Part shown: positions 10,337 to 19,649 of the stretch, one piece after another
How positions within the stretch are numbered: the first letter of the stretch is position 1
Layout of the letters: each line of letters opens with the position of its first letter
Program-made: the position numbers and the translations under genes
Notes under the pieces: generated by a model
The model's database searches: none
Seen by the model: only the letters and a program-made list of their open reading frames with translations
Told to the model about the DNA's origin: nothing
Assembly: GCA_018398815.1 (NCBI GenBank)
Contig: CM031612.1
Location: 4,943,774 to 5,007,773, forward strand
Direction: 5' to 3'
Source of the DNA: Conus ventricosus
Taxonomy: Eukaryota; Mollusca; Gastropoda; Neogastropoda; Conidae
Length of the DNA stretch: 64,000 nt

Positions 10337-12940
10337 TCAGTCACCTCCTCCCCCCCGCCCTTTGCCCTTGTGAAAATTTCCTTTGGGTTGAGGGGTAGAG
10401 AAGCTGGTGCTTTGTTGCACTCTTGGGCCTGTAGGTGTTGGTTTGTGGTTGGAACTAGGCGCACTGCTCCGGTAAGAGGTACTGAGGCGATTTTTGAAGT
10501 CCCGTACCCTTTTCGTGTGGCTGTTGTAATTGGACGACCCCGAGGAACGTTCCCTTTTTCTTTCTGGGGCGTACCTGAGGAGGGAGCGAGTCGTGGCCTC
10601 AGATTCCATGTCCCGTTTTGCTTTCTCCATTTGAGATTCTTCAAACAGTTCCTTAGAAAACACACTCGATTTTAGCAGTGTGTGTCTGATTTCCATAGGA
10701 ATGTTAGTGGATTCCAGGGCTTCCTCTCTCATCTCCATTAAACTGGTAGCATGAAGGTGACCTGTGAGCGTCGCCGCCGTCTCCGCCGCCTGGTGAATGC
10801 TTTTCATGCATTGCGTCAAAAACTCTGCGCTTGCCTCCTTCTTCCACTGTCTGTCTGCACCTTGTTTCGGGGCAGTGGTGTTGGAGAGAACTACTACCTT
10901 GATCATTTGCTCTATATGAGTCAGAGCACTCTGTAGGCGAATAGTGGCGTCTTGCTGGACCCTATTTCTCTTGAAAGTCTTGGAGGGTTCTCGTGTCGGA
11001 TCTCTCTTCAAAAAGTTTTGTCTCAGATTTCTCTCGGGGCAACGAAGAGGGCGGCCATCATCCACCAGGAAAGGTGAGTATTTGTCCCATGCTGGAAATA
11101 ATTTCACTCCTTTAGGGGGTCTAGACTGATTGCATTTGTCCTTAACATAACACTCGAACGTCTTTTTGATGCAGTCGTCAATTGTTTCACACCTCTTGAA
11201 CACTTTCTTGCTGGTAGAAACCTCTTCCCCCCACACCTGTGCCCATTCCTCCTTAGTTTTCTTCTCCTTTAATTCTTGGGATGTCAGGACCTCTGGGCAC
11301 ATTTCACCCGCCTTTTCTATGATGTGAGCCATAAATTCCTTATGTCTCCTAAAGACGAGTTTTTCTGCCGAGGATTCCTGGTCCATCTTTTCCGCCTCTA
11401 AGAGCTCTTGAGCCCCTTCATCGAATTGTGACTCACACTCCTCTTCTTCTTCCGACCTATAGTGTGTTTCTGGTCCCAAGGTAGAAAGTCCCTCTCCGTA
11501 AGAATCACCATATTCATCTGGGATGTCTTGCGTGAAGTCTGAGTAGGCTCCCCTGGTTAGTCTAGTCTGATCTTCCCCTTCTTGCTCCGAATCCGATAAT
11601 GGGTCGCGATCAGTGACTCTGGGAATCTTTGCTCTACTCTGTGTCCCTCTCGACTCTTCTCTATTGGAATGAGGTCGTTTTAGGGATTTAGATGTGGTGT
11701 TGTTCCCTGGCCAGGCTACATAGCGCACTCCGTGAATCATCACCTCTGTGTTGTCTCCCCTGGACACTGGCTCAGAACTGTAGGCACGTGGTTCACTTCG
11801 CCGAATGTTCTGGAAATCCCTGTGAACCGGTCGTGTAGGCACGTGGTCTCTTCGTTGCTCATAGTGCCCACCCAGCCTTCGGGAGAGTTCGCTTGATCTT
11901 CCCAAGGCACTCCCCTGTTGGTCAAAGGACACTGGGCGCTGGCTGATTCTCAGTAACTCTTCCAAGGAGTACAAGTCTTGATCACTCCGTGGCGTAAGTC
12001 CTTGGCTCCTCAGTGCCTGCTCATAATTGAAGAGTCTGGACGTGTTCTGTCTGTCGTAAGGGAGGTTATCCCGCAGAACTGGACTGCCATTGTAGTTGTG
12101 GAGAAAAGCATCAATGTTCGCTCTTGAGCGTGCTTGTGAATCCACTCGTTGACTACTCTTAAGTAGTTGAGCCAGTGAGAGTGCACGCGCCCTTTCCAGT
12201 GCGTCCGCACTAATGGTGGCGTGTGCACTGGGATCGTATCTGTGCGTGAGAGCATGTGCACTTTGACCTCTTCTCAGTGCGCCCGGACTACGGTCACGTG
12301 CTAGTGCACTAGTACCCTGGTCAAGTGCGTTCGCACTGGTACTGTGACCTGTCCCATGTCCCTGTGCGTGTGCACTAGGGCTTTGGTCGAGCGTTGGTAC
12401 GCACGCACTCTGTTCTTGCGCTGACGCGCTGGCGCTTTGACCGGTATAGGACCCTGGCAGGTGCATGTCACTCTGCGGTCCTGGGTGCTCGTAGGCACCG
12501 GTCAACTGGAAGGGCTGTTTCACCAGAGGATCTCTCTGAGCCCGTACGTCAGTATGACCAACACTCGAACTTTGGCTATTGTCTGGAAAGTCCTCATCAG
12601 ACCTGTCGCCATTGAGTGTATCCGCCATATTACCTGATTTGGTTGTCGATGATGGCGCGTGCTTCTTTGTAGAGGTGTTGGTCATTTCCCTTGCCCCCTG
12701 TGAAGACTCTTCTAGAACATTTGCACCGGTCGTGGGGGCACGTGTCGGTTCTGATGCTTTAGGTGTAGCCATTTTCTTTTCTGGATTGTTCTTCTTCTTG
12801 CCTTTAGATTTGGTGGGCTGAGTCGTGGACGAGCTAGACCCCTCTACACCCAGTAGTGACTGAAAGGTGTCCGTGATTTCCACGTGGCTACTACTGGTTC
12901 CTTCTGCCATTATTGTAGTTTCAACCCAACAAACTGACAC
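10337..12940 (-). CDS. DIRS gag-like ORF1, 867 codons, open
   Basis: One uninterrupted frame from ATG at 12940, the first long frame after the left terminus, as expected for DIRS ORF1. It is rich in Ser, Thr, Ala, Gln and charged residues. Between about residues 165 and 255 there are degenerate repeats (SASAQEQSACVP, SPSAHAQGHGTG, STSANALDQGTS, SPGALRRGQSAH). The middle is acidic (SEEEEECESQFDEG) and the C-terminus is basic and Gly-rich (FHKGKGRGGGGD), suited to RNA binding. No CCHC zinc knuckle is seen. The role (RNA packaging, particle formation) is inferred from position and family. The Met may not be exact. Confidence 0.82.
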   Translation of the reverse strand: MSVCWVETTIMAEGTSSSHVEITDTFQSLLGVEGSSSSTTQPTKSKGKKKNNPEKKMATPKASEPTRAPTTGANVLEESSQGAREMTNTSTKKHAPSSTTKSGNMADTLNGDRSDEDFPDNSQSSSVGHTDVRAQRDPLVKQPFQLTGAYEHPGPQSDMHLPGSYTGQSASASAQEQSACVPTLDQSPSAHAQGHGTGHSTSANALDQGTSALARDRSPGALRRGQSAHALTHRYDPSAHATISADALERARALSLAQLLKSSQRVDSQARSRANIDAFLHNYNGSPVLRDNLPYDRQNTSRLFNYEQALRSQGLTPRSDQDLYSLEELLRISQRPVSFDQQGSALGRSSELSRRLGGHYEQRRDHVPTRPVHRDFQNIRRSEPRAYSSEPVSRGDNTEVMIHGVRYVAWPGNNTTSKSLKRPHSNREESRGTQSRAKIPRVTDRDPLSDSEQEGEDQTRLTRGAYSDFTQDIPDEYGDSYGEGLSTLGPETHYRSEEEEECESQFDEGAQELLEAEKMDQESSAEKLVFRRHKEFMAHIIEKAGEMCPEVLTSQELKEKKTKEEWAQVWGEEVSTSKKVFKRCETIDDCIKKTFECYVKDKCNQSRPPKGVKLFPAWDKYSPFLVDDGRPLRCPERNLRQNFLKRDPTREPSKTFKRNRVQQDATIRLQSALTHIEQMIKVVVLSNTTAPKQGADRQWKKEASAEFLTQCMKSIHQAAETAATLTGHLHATSLMEMREEALESTNIPMEIRHTLLKSSVFSKELFEESQMEKAKRDMESEATTRSLLRYAPERKRERSSGSSNYNSHTKRVRDFKNRLSTSYRSSAPSSNHKPTPTGPRVQQSTSFSTPQPKGNFHKGKGRGGGGD

Positions 12941-13334
12941 TATAACAACAAAATGAGAAACACCAATACTCTGAAGTACTGAGGAGTTTTGAAAAGACTA
13001 ACTTGTGAACACACTCTTTTGTGACACTAGCTCTACTGGTACACTAGAATACAGCGAAAGAGCGAGCGACCGACCGGTCGGTTTCACACTGTCACAGAGT
13101 CGCTGGATCAACACTCAAAACTACACCGGTCATGTCCACAGTTGTCTCTTGACGATTCTCAAACACGATCTGTGGATACCATTCCTCAAACTTTCTCTTC
13201 ACAATCAAAGAAACATAATGGAACGATCTCACCTAAGTTCTTGGTCAAACCTCGTGTTCGTCTGGAAAAATGAAGTTCAGGGCTTATGATAGTACCACCG
13301 CGTGTAGAAAACAGCTCCGTACGGTAGCTGGCCG

Positions 13335-13496
13335 AAAATAAAAGTGACGCTAGACGGAAACCGGAAGAGGAAGTGCGCAGGAGAGGGGGACTGGGGTTGT
13401 CTTTTTATAAGAATCGATACAAATCGATAGTCGACCATCGCGACTTCGTCCGAAGATCTAAGCAATATTTAATGAGATGGTTGTATGAAATATAAA
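13335..13496. repeat. DIRS terminal repeat, 5' side of the element
   Basis: Inverted partner of 6899-7043, with a one-base indel near 13357-13362. It ends in agcaatatttaatgagatgg, and the outermost bases ttgtatgaaatataaa are copied in the internal complementary region (7171-7190). The promoter for the minus-strand transcript should lie here or just inside (13000-13330); no TATA box is evident. Confidence 0.9.
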
Positions 13497-13559
13497 GCGC
13501 AATTCTTGGGATCAACTCACTGCGCTCAACACACACTCAAACACTCGCACTAACATGTG

Positions 13560-13560
<1 letters not shown>
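13497..13560 (-). mobile_element. Continuation of the SINE/LINE tail interrupted by DIRS
   Basis: It starts gcgcaattcttgg and includes ctcactgcgctcaacacac. Together with 6797-6856 on the other side of the DIRS element it forms a minus-strand gcgctatataa tail. It ends in a CA microsatellite at 13563-13615. Confidence 0.55.

Positions 13561-13562
<2 letters not shown>

Positions 13563-13615
<53 letters not shown>
13563..13615. repeat. (CA)n microsatellite
   Basis: About 26 uninterrupted CA units. Confidence 0.97.
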
Positions 13616-13618
<3 letters not shown>

Positions 13619-13724
13619 CTACCGACACAGGCGCACTTATCAAGTTCATTGGTTCAAGCGTAAACAATACAGTTTTGCAAGCAGTACATAAAAAGACTCT
13701 GAAAAGAAACTTATGAAGCCTGCC

Positions 13725-13880
13725 AAGCTGTGGCTCCGCGTGTGTGAATGCTTACAACATCTTGTGCATACACAAAATCCTTTCACCAACTTTCATTTCA
13801 GAGACAGCTAGTTTGGCTCGTGGTATGGATGACACAAACACACGCAGAATACATCTTTTGTGGAAAATTGAATGAGTGAA
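13725..13880 (+). mobile_element. Internal fragment of the tRNA-headed SINE family
   Basis: The order of motifs gtgtgaatgcttacaacatctt, aaaatcctttcaccaacttt, tagtttggctcgtggtatgg and atgacacaaacacacgcag matches the middle of the SINE at 26545-26680 (ataacatcttgcacac, atcaccaactttcgg, cagtttggccgttggtatgg, atgacacgttacaca). Head and tail are missing. Confidence 0.65.
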
Positions 13881-13897
13881 AACTGAATGACTGATCA

Positions 13898-14124
13898 GGG
13901 CTCCCATGGCTGTTATAATCAAGGGGTCCCGGCCCTCCAACACAGCAATTCTAAAGGGTCCTGGGACTCCTCAGGGCTCCCATGGCTGTTATACTCAAGG
14001 GGTCCCCGGCCCTCCAACACAGCAATTCTAAAGGGTCCTGGGACTCCTCAGGGCTCCCATGGCTGTTATACTCAAGGGGTCCCGGCCCTCCAACACAGCA
14101 ATTCTAAAGGGTCCTGGGACTCCT
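13898..14124. repeat. 76-bp minisatellite, 3 copies
   Basis: The unit gggctcccatggctgttat...gggtcctgggactcctca repeats three times with near identity. A copy of the tatagcccagc dispersed motif follows at about 14158-14190. Confidence 0.93.
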
Positions 14125-15250
14125 GTTTATATTCAGTTTTCTTCCACAGGGTCACAGCCCCGATATGGCCCTTTGCAGTCAGCTGGGCATATGAACTGAA
14201 CTGAATTCAGTGTCCTTTCAGAAAAGCTTCCAGGTCATTACTTGACGTCAACACACATGCTTATTTACACATACACACACACATATTTGCACACACACAC
14301 ACACACGCACATACACACACACACACGCACACAAAGAAATACTCAAATACTGAAATAGACACAGACAGACAAAATGTACAATCAAATACATCCAAACTCT
14401 TTCTGTCACATGAATAAGAAATACAAACATTTGTAATTTAACTGGAACAAGAAATAAACTGTATCATACAGTATCATCAAAATAGAACATAACGCAAATT
14501 CAGCTTTTAAATTGCTCGTCTACTTTGACCTGAACTTGTAGATCTAAAGAAAACTGGAAATGTGACTGGACATAAATCAATCTACAACATATAGCTTTGA
14601 TTTTTTTTTTAAATCATCAAACAAATGTCTATCACAAGCCTGATTCATGCCACTAGCCTTTGGGAAAATGCTCTCTTGTTATATTTAGGATAATAAAAAA
14701 AGGAATTTTTCTTTCTGTTTTTCCTTAAAGTTGAAAAAAAAAAAAGCAGTGTCCGCCAGCTTTCAAATTCAAATACAACTGAACCAGAAACCTGTATTTT
14801 ACAAGTCAACTAATATCTGTGAAATAATACAGCAGATTTTCTCTTTGAAGTTTTCCAAATCAGTGACAAACACATTCTTTCATGTTTTATTCAACTTGCA
14901 TGCTTTTTACTTGTTGTGGCATCCAACTTCATCCCTTTGAAGATTCTGCTACACTATTGTTGAGGCATCCAAATTCAGCCCTTTGAAGATTCTGCTACAC
15001 TATTACACATGTGTATAAATATATTCCTACCATATTTATATTTCACCCTACAAACAATGGCCTGATTTTCTTAACTTTAGATGGAAAGAAAGTTCACTCA
15101 CTGCCTTCCCAAATTTTAAGCCAGGGGAACAGTTCTGGCTAGTCAGTAGTCCATTAAAAATCTTGGTGTCCCCCCCCCCCCTCCCCCTCCTCCCAGAGCT
15201 GGTGAAGATTAAATTTGCCTTGGACCAGTACTTTTGCTACCGATCACAAA
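14125..15250. other. Intronic DNA with CA-rich, poly-A and poly-C tracts and one duplication
   Basis: CA-rich sequence runs at 14251-14335. A block of about 47 bp (gcatccaa.ttca.ccctttgaagattctgctacactatt) is present twice, ending at 14959 and 15003. A C-rich tract lies at 15171-15191. No coding signature. Confidence 0.6.
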
Positions 15251-17335
15251 CATACTTGATACTTGATGTATTGGGTGTTTGAGGCCTTTTTTACAAGGCC
15301 TGTTCACCACTCCTGTTCAAACTAGACTTGCGTGCGTGGCATGGCAAAAGCAGCCTAGTTGTAACAGCTGGGGTCAAATTTGTTCGGCAGACCTTCCCAG
15401 TGGGCATCCAGTCTTCTTTTAAAAGCACTAATGCTCGGGGCCGTCACAACACAATCTGGAAGACTGTTCCATGTGGACACCACTCGCTGCGCAAAGAAGT
15501 TGGAACGCACATTTAGTCTGCAATGTCCTTTCTCAAGTTTTAGAGAGTTCCCTCTTGTGTCTCTACCTAGGTGGAGCTGGAACTGAGGTCTGTCTGTATC
15601 ATATAAACCATGCACGAACTTGAAAGTGTCAATCATGTCGCCTCTATTTCTGCGGTGTTCCAGGCTTGGCAGCTTAAGTACTGCCAGGCGCTCTGGATAT
15701 GATTTTTCTTTCAGGGGGCCAATGAGTTTTGTTGCTCGCCTTTGGACATCCTCCAGATCAGCACACAGGGTTTTGAATCTTGGCTGCCATACTGCGTGAC
15801 CGTACTCCAGAATTGGCCTCACAAGGGACTTGTAGAGTTGGACAAAGGTTTCTGGTGTAAGGTGATCAAAGGACCTTCTGATGACCCCAAGGATTCTATT
15901 GGCCTTTGCTATTGCTTGTGCCACCTGGTTCTTGAAACTAAGGTCCCTGTCTACCAACACTCCCAAGTCCCGCTCTACTTCATTTTCTTCCAGTCTAATA
16001 ATACAGTCCTCACCCTCAGAGTTTTTGCTGTTCATACAGTATGTTGCCTCTGTTCTGGGGTTACCAAGCCTAATCACACTGCATTTTTGAGGGTGGAACT
16101 TTAGTTGCCAATCAGTTGACCACCTCTGGAGTCGGTTAAGATCTTCTTGGAGAGTTTGCTGTGCGTCCTTATTGTCATTTCGGGCAAAAATTTTTGTATC
16201 ATCAGCAAAAAGCTCAGCATGACTCTGGACATGTCGGGGCAAATCGTTGATGTACAATAGAAAAAGAACAGGTCCTAACACACTGCCCTGTGGGATGCCG
16301 CTGGTCACATCTGCTTGGCCTGACCTTGTTCCGTTAATATTGACGCACTGCACTCTGTTGGTCAGGAAATCTTGGATCCACTGAAGGACTTTACCCTTAA
16401 TTCCATGGGCTTCAACTTTAGCTATCAATCGGCGGTGCGGTACGCTGTCAAAAGCCTTCATGAAATCCATGTATATGGCATCTATGCCACCTCCAGCATC
16501 CAAAGTCTCTGTCCAGATATCCAGGGTTTCCAGAAGCTGGGTTATGCATGAGCGTCCTTTGATGAAACCGTGTTGCCGTCTACTGATTAGGTTGTTATCT
16601 AGTAGGTGCGCCATCACTTTCTCACGGATCAGCTTTTCCATCGTCTTACACAGCACACAGGTGAGACTCACAGGTCTGTAGTTGTTTGCTTTGAGCCGAC
16701 TTCCTTTCTTGAAAATGGGGGTGACCGTTGCTGTTCTCCAATCCTCTGGGATCTTACCCGTCTCTAGTGACTTCCTGAAAATGATGGCCACGGGAACTGC
16801 TAGGACGCTTGACAACTCGACAAGCATGCGCGTGCTGATACCATCTGGTCCTGATGCCTTAGAAGCATTTAAATTCGAGATGAGTTTCTTAACTTCTTCT
16901 GTGGTGATGGTAAGACCGCACAGTTCTTCTTCATAACTGTACTGGGGTATCTCTGGTAATTCGCCCTCTGTCTCATTTGTAAAGACACTCCAGAAGATGC
17001 TATTTAGGAGGTCAGCTTTTTCTTTGTCGTTTGTTGTTCTGGTTCCATCTTCTTTTTCCAGGTCACCTACTCCTGTTTTCATCTTTGTTTTTGATTTGAC
17101 ATAAGACCAAAATGCTTTGGGGTTGGTTTTGGCCTGTGCGGCGACTGTGGCCTCCAGTTTCTTCTTTGCTTTCTTGCATGCTTTAGATGCCTTGTTATTG
17201 GCTTTTGCATATGCCAGATATTCCTTACCATCATCCGTTTCTGACCATCGTCTGAAGAGCTTGTGTTTTTTGCGCACTGATTTCAACGTTCCCCCATCCA
17301 TCCATGTTCTGCAGGGGAAAGCAAAGCAGAGGTAT
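15250..17335 (-). mobile_element. 5'-truncated non-LTR retrotransposon (CR1/Rex1/Jockey-like) with open RT
   Basis: The minus-strand LINE comprises the ORF2 part described separately, a 3' UTR of about 100 bp, and a short tandem terminus (tacttgatacttgatg on the plus strand near 15255-15270) like the short 3' repeats of CR1-group LINEs. The 5' side stops near 17320-17335, before any apurinic endonuclease domain, so the copy is 5'-truncated as usual for target-primed reverse transcription. The open frame points to a young insertion. It lies in VIRMA intron 2 in the gene's orientation. Confidence 0.85.
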
Positions 17336-17379
17336 TCAACAGCAAAAACGCCCACTGCAGCTCTGGCCTTACATGCCAA
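15355..17379 (-). CDS. LINE ORF2 fragment: reverse transcriptase with C-terminal region
   Basis: The frame is open for 674 codons. RT blocks in order: NASKASGPDGIS (171-182), NNYRPVSLT (232-240), RRQHGFIKGRSC (267-278), YMDFMKAFDSVPH (303-315, catalytic Asp), SGIPQGSVLGPVLFLLYIND (360-379) and LFADDTKIF (390-398, the catalytic Asp pair). The thumb and C-terminus follow (LGVLVDRDLSFK, LVRPILEYGHAVWQP, STWNSLPD, FKRRLDAHW), a layout common to Jockey/CR1/Rex1-type LINEs. There is no endonuclease domain (truncated). The first 25-30 residues look like flanking sequence read through, so the start codon is accidental. Confidence 0.92.
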   Translation of the reverse strand: MACKARAAVGVFAVEYLCFAFPCRTWMDGGTLKSVRKKHKLFRRWSETDDGKEYLAYAKANNKASKACKKAKKKLEATVAAQAKTNPKAFWSYVKSKTKMKTGVGDLEKEDGTRTTNDKEKADLLNSIFWSVFTNETEGELPEIPQYSYEEELCGLTITTEEVKKLISNLNASKASGPDGISTRMLVELSSVLAVPVAIIFRKSLETGKIPEDWRTATVTPIFKKGSRLKANNYRPVSLTCVLCKTMEKLIREKVMAHLLDNNLISRRQHGFIKGRSCITQLLETLDIWTETLDAGGGIDAIYMDFMKAFDSVPHRRLIAKVEAHGIKGKVLQWIQDFLTNRVQCVNINGTRSGQADVTSGIPQGSVLGPVLFLLYINDLPRHVQSHAELFADDTKIFARNDNKDAQQTLQEDLNRLQRWSTDWQLKFHPQKCSVIRLGNPRTEATYCMNSKNSEGEDCIIRLEENEVERDLGVLVDRDLSFKNQVAQAIAKANRILGVIRRSFDHLTPETFVQLYKSLVRPILEYGHAVWQPRFKTLCADLEDVQRRATKLIGPLKEKSYPERLAVLKLPSLEHRRNRGDMIDTFKFVHGLYDTDRPQFQLHLGRDTRGNSLKLEKGHCRLNVRSNFFAQRVVSTWNSLPDCVVTAPSISAFKRRLDAHWEGLPNKFDPSCYN

Positions 17380-17970
17380 CTACACTGTTGACATTAAAAT
17401 CCACAACCTTGCCGGGCACAGCTGTGTGTACAGCAAGTCATTCTCACTGCCTCCTCCTTTCACCAGACCAGGACAAAAGCGGATGACTCGAGCAGACATT
17501 TCACAAGCTCATTAGCAGAGACCTAGAGCATCTCTAGACTTGCTCTTTTCATTTTTAAATGCATCCTGCAACCTCCCCTGAAAACTTTTAATGTGTTCTT
17601 TCCGCTTTTAATGTGTTCAGGTTGCAGCAACGCATTAACTGGGGAGCTATGCTGATTGAAACGAATGACCAGGGAAACAAAGGATTAGCACCGGTGGGCT
17701 GCCCTTCACTTGTGTGGATTGCAAAGCAATGTTGAGCTTGGTCTCTAACTGTGGATCTAGGAATAATTATTAAATAATGATTTTATATGAGTTATTCATT
17801 ACGTACGGTTTAGGCTACACTTTGCTGCCTCAATAATTATTTTCTTTTGATCTTCTTCAGTTACACTGTATTTTACATATTCAACACACATGACTGCTTT
17901 TCTATAATTTTTTTTTTTAGAGTTGACTGCTGCCTTTAGAAAAGATAGGATTTTGTGAGTATCTACTTAC

Positions 17971-18083
17971 CCCAATCGGACACCTCCAGCAACATTGGCC
18001 TGCACCTGAGCCCGCAGTGGAATTATTCGCACTTCATAGATAATAACTGGATGAGGGAACTGCACAAGGTCGAGATTCAGCTC
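17971..18083 (-). CDS. VIRMA: VIRMA (virilizer homolog), coding exon 2
   Basis: A 113-bp minus-strand exon between acceptor caactttgcag and donor gtaagt. It reads ELNLDLVQFPHPVIIYEVRI and then IPLRAQVQANVAGGVRLG, matching the VIRMA N-terminal pattern (VxFPxxVxIxEVRVIP). It starts in phase 0, in frame with exon 1, and ends after two bases of a Gly codon, completed by exon 3 at 3212. Confidence 0.88.
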
Positions 18084-18330
18084 CTGCAAAGTTGAAAGTC
18101 ATGTCCATGTTTATATGCGTGAATTCCAAGAGACGAAGAGCGGAACTAAAACTGAAACTAGTAAAAGAGAATCTCTAGCCGAGTTCGACTAATAAAAAAA
18201 AAAATTGCATGCCCTTTTCTTTCACCTTAAAATCAAGAATCTTATCGGTACGGGTTCAAACAAAACAGTATGCAGAACACGGGCCTCACTGTGTGATCAT
18301 ATTTAAAACAATAAATAAACTAGAACAAAC

Positions 18331-18399
18331 CTCTGTGTTTTCGTGAGAAAAGGTATCAAAAAACAAAAGCTCAACCGAACTGTCTCCGGCGTCCGCCAT
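18331..18399 (-). CDS. VIRMA: VIRMA (virilizer homolog), first coding exon
   Basis: VIRMA is the large scaffold of the nuclear m6A writer complex: with WTAP and partners it positions METTL3-METTL14 on mRNA. This exon starts with ATG at 18399 (context taataATGGCGG) and reads MADAGDSSVELLFFDTFSHE, then NTE and donor gttt. The known animal N-terminus is a short acidic lead followed by ELLFLDTFxH, which fits well. The exon ends in phase 0 and joins exon 2 in frame. Only about 90 N-terminal residues are in this window, of a family near 1,800 residues long. I identified it by remembered family pattern, not by a search. Confidence 0.87.
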
Positions 18400-18840
18400 T
18401 ATTTATTGATCGGTGAACTCCCTTGCCCAGGAGAAGTGAACTTTTGTTCAAGAATGATTGGCCCTTGTATAGATCTAGATGGCAGTGCAAAGATAGCAGA
18501 GAGAAACACACTTCAGCTTGAGAAAGAAAGACTACGTTCTGTTCGAAGGTAATGTTTGTGGGTGTGTTCACAGATTTAATTTATTTCACTACAGAGTAAG
18601 AAAGAGCTTGTTCGTTCATAAGAATTTAATGAGCTTCGTTCATAAGAATTTAATGAGCTATCCAACTTTGAAACTTTTCTCACCTGATGTCCATAACCAG
18701 TCATGATTTTCGATCATTTTGAAGAAGAAAAATGGTAGGCTTACAGTTTACTCCCGTTACCGTGTACTGCTAGTAGTACTGTATGTACTAAAGTAAGTTT
18801 GTAATGTAGACAGCCCTGTCAGATTTAAGGTAACGATGAG
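18400..18840. promoter_or_regulatory. Presumed 5' flank/UTR of VIRMA
   Basis: The region just upstream of the VIRMA start codon must hold its 5' UTR and promoter, by position. No TATA box stands out. A 24-bp duplication (ttcgttcataagaatttaatgagc) lies at about 18611-18658. AKTIP begins 2.95 kb away on the other strand. Confidence 0.4.
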
Positions 18841-18849
18841 AACTGAAAA

Positions 18850-19150
18850 GGCAGAGGTTGCCAATGATGTTGGAACGACCGCCATCAACTGTCCACCCAG
18901 AACAAACTCCGCCAGATCGCATTTCCGTCACACGAAGTGCTAGATGTCTACCTTGTGCAGAAAAGAAACCGGCTACTATCTCACCCTGACGCCAATGATG
19001 TCCCCATTCACAGCACCCTAACCGCCAGCAAACTCACCATTCTTGCACACTTCCAGAGTGGAAAGCACTTCCAGAGAGGTTTGGTCCTCAGGAACAGGTC
19101 ATGTATAGGCCTATCCTCAATAGATATTAATATTCAAACCCGATAGGTTC
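18850..19150 (+). other. Unidentified open stretch, possible pseudogene or LINE remnant
   Basis: A plus frame reads ...KLRQIAFPSHEVLDVYLVQK and on to HPDANDVPIHSTLTASKLTI, open for about 75 codons, with better codon-like composition than its surroundings. No splice-flanked boundary or family was recognised. It could be a relic of a mobile-element ORF or an unannotated exon. Confidence 0.25.
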
Positions 19151-19649
19151 CCTCCAGCTGATAAGTGGCATAGGCGGAGGCTGAGACTGTGCTGGTCAGA
19201 CATTCCTAGAGGCTGCTACAGCAGTTGGAGAGACCTGGCAAGAGACATGACAATATCAATGAGACACGCCCCCAATTTAGTTTTGTTTTTGTTTGTTTCA
19301 ATTAATTCTTCCTTTAGAACATCCCCAGATATGAGTGTTGTCTTTCAATAGCTGAACAATTTTGGCCACCCAATCTGAAGAAGAAGGAGGACACCATTTT
19401 GATGACTGGTGAAAACTGGGGAGGATTTGCCTGTCGGTGTCACCGGAACATTATGAACTGAAGAGGCTGCCCGTGTGATAGGAATAATGTGGGTTTAAGA
19501 GGGAGTAGGGAGGAAATAAGGGTGAGGAGTGCTTGGTGAACAAAGGTGTTGATGAAGGGGGAAAAGGGATGGAGGAGGCATGGCACATATGTAAGGATTC
19601 AAAGCCCTCCACTGGAGATGATGAGATGGCCTCAGGCGGGAGAAAGCTA

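Larger units (their letters stand above)
6857..13496 (-). mobile_element. DIRS-type tyrosine-recombinase retrotransposon, 6.6 kb, complete termini
   Basis: Reading on the minus strand the order is left terminal repeat (13496-13335), gag (12940-10337), reverse transcriptase and RNase H, a methyltransferase-like segment, tyrosine recombinase (ending 7353), internal complementary region (7206-7121) and right terminal repeat (7043-6857). The termini are inverted, not direct: 6899-7043 is the reverse complement of 13335-13480 apart from a few changes. This order, inverted ends and a recombinase in place of a DDE integrase define the DIRS group, which integrates through a circular intermediate without target duplication. 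Polymerase and recombinase frames are broken, so this copy is probably not autonomous. It lies in VIRMA intron 2 in the gene's own orientation. Confidence 0.95.

Noticed and set aside
6857..13496. LTR retrotransposon or endogenous retrovirus
   Set aside because: Terminal repeats are inverted rather than direct, there is a tyrosine recombinase in place of a DDE integrase, and no envelope-like gene is seen.
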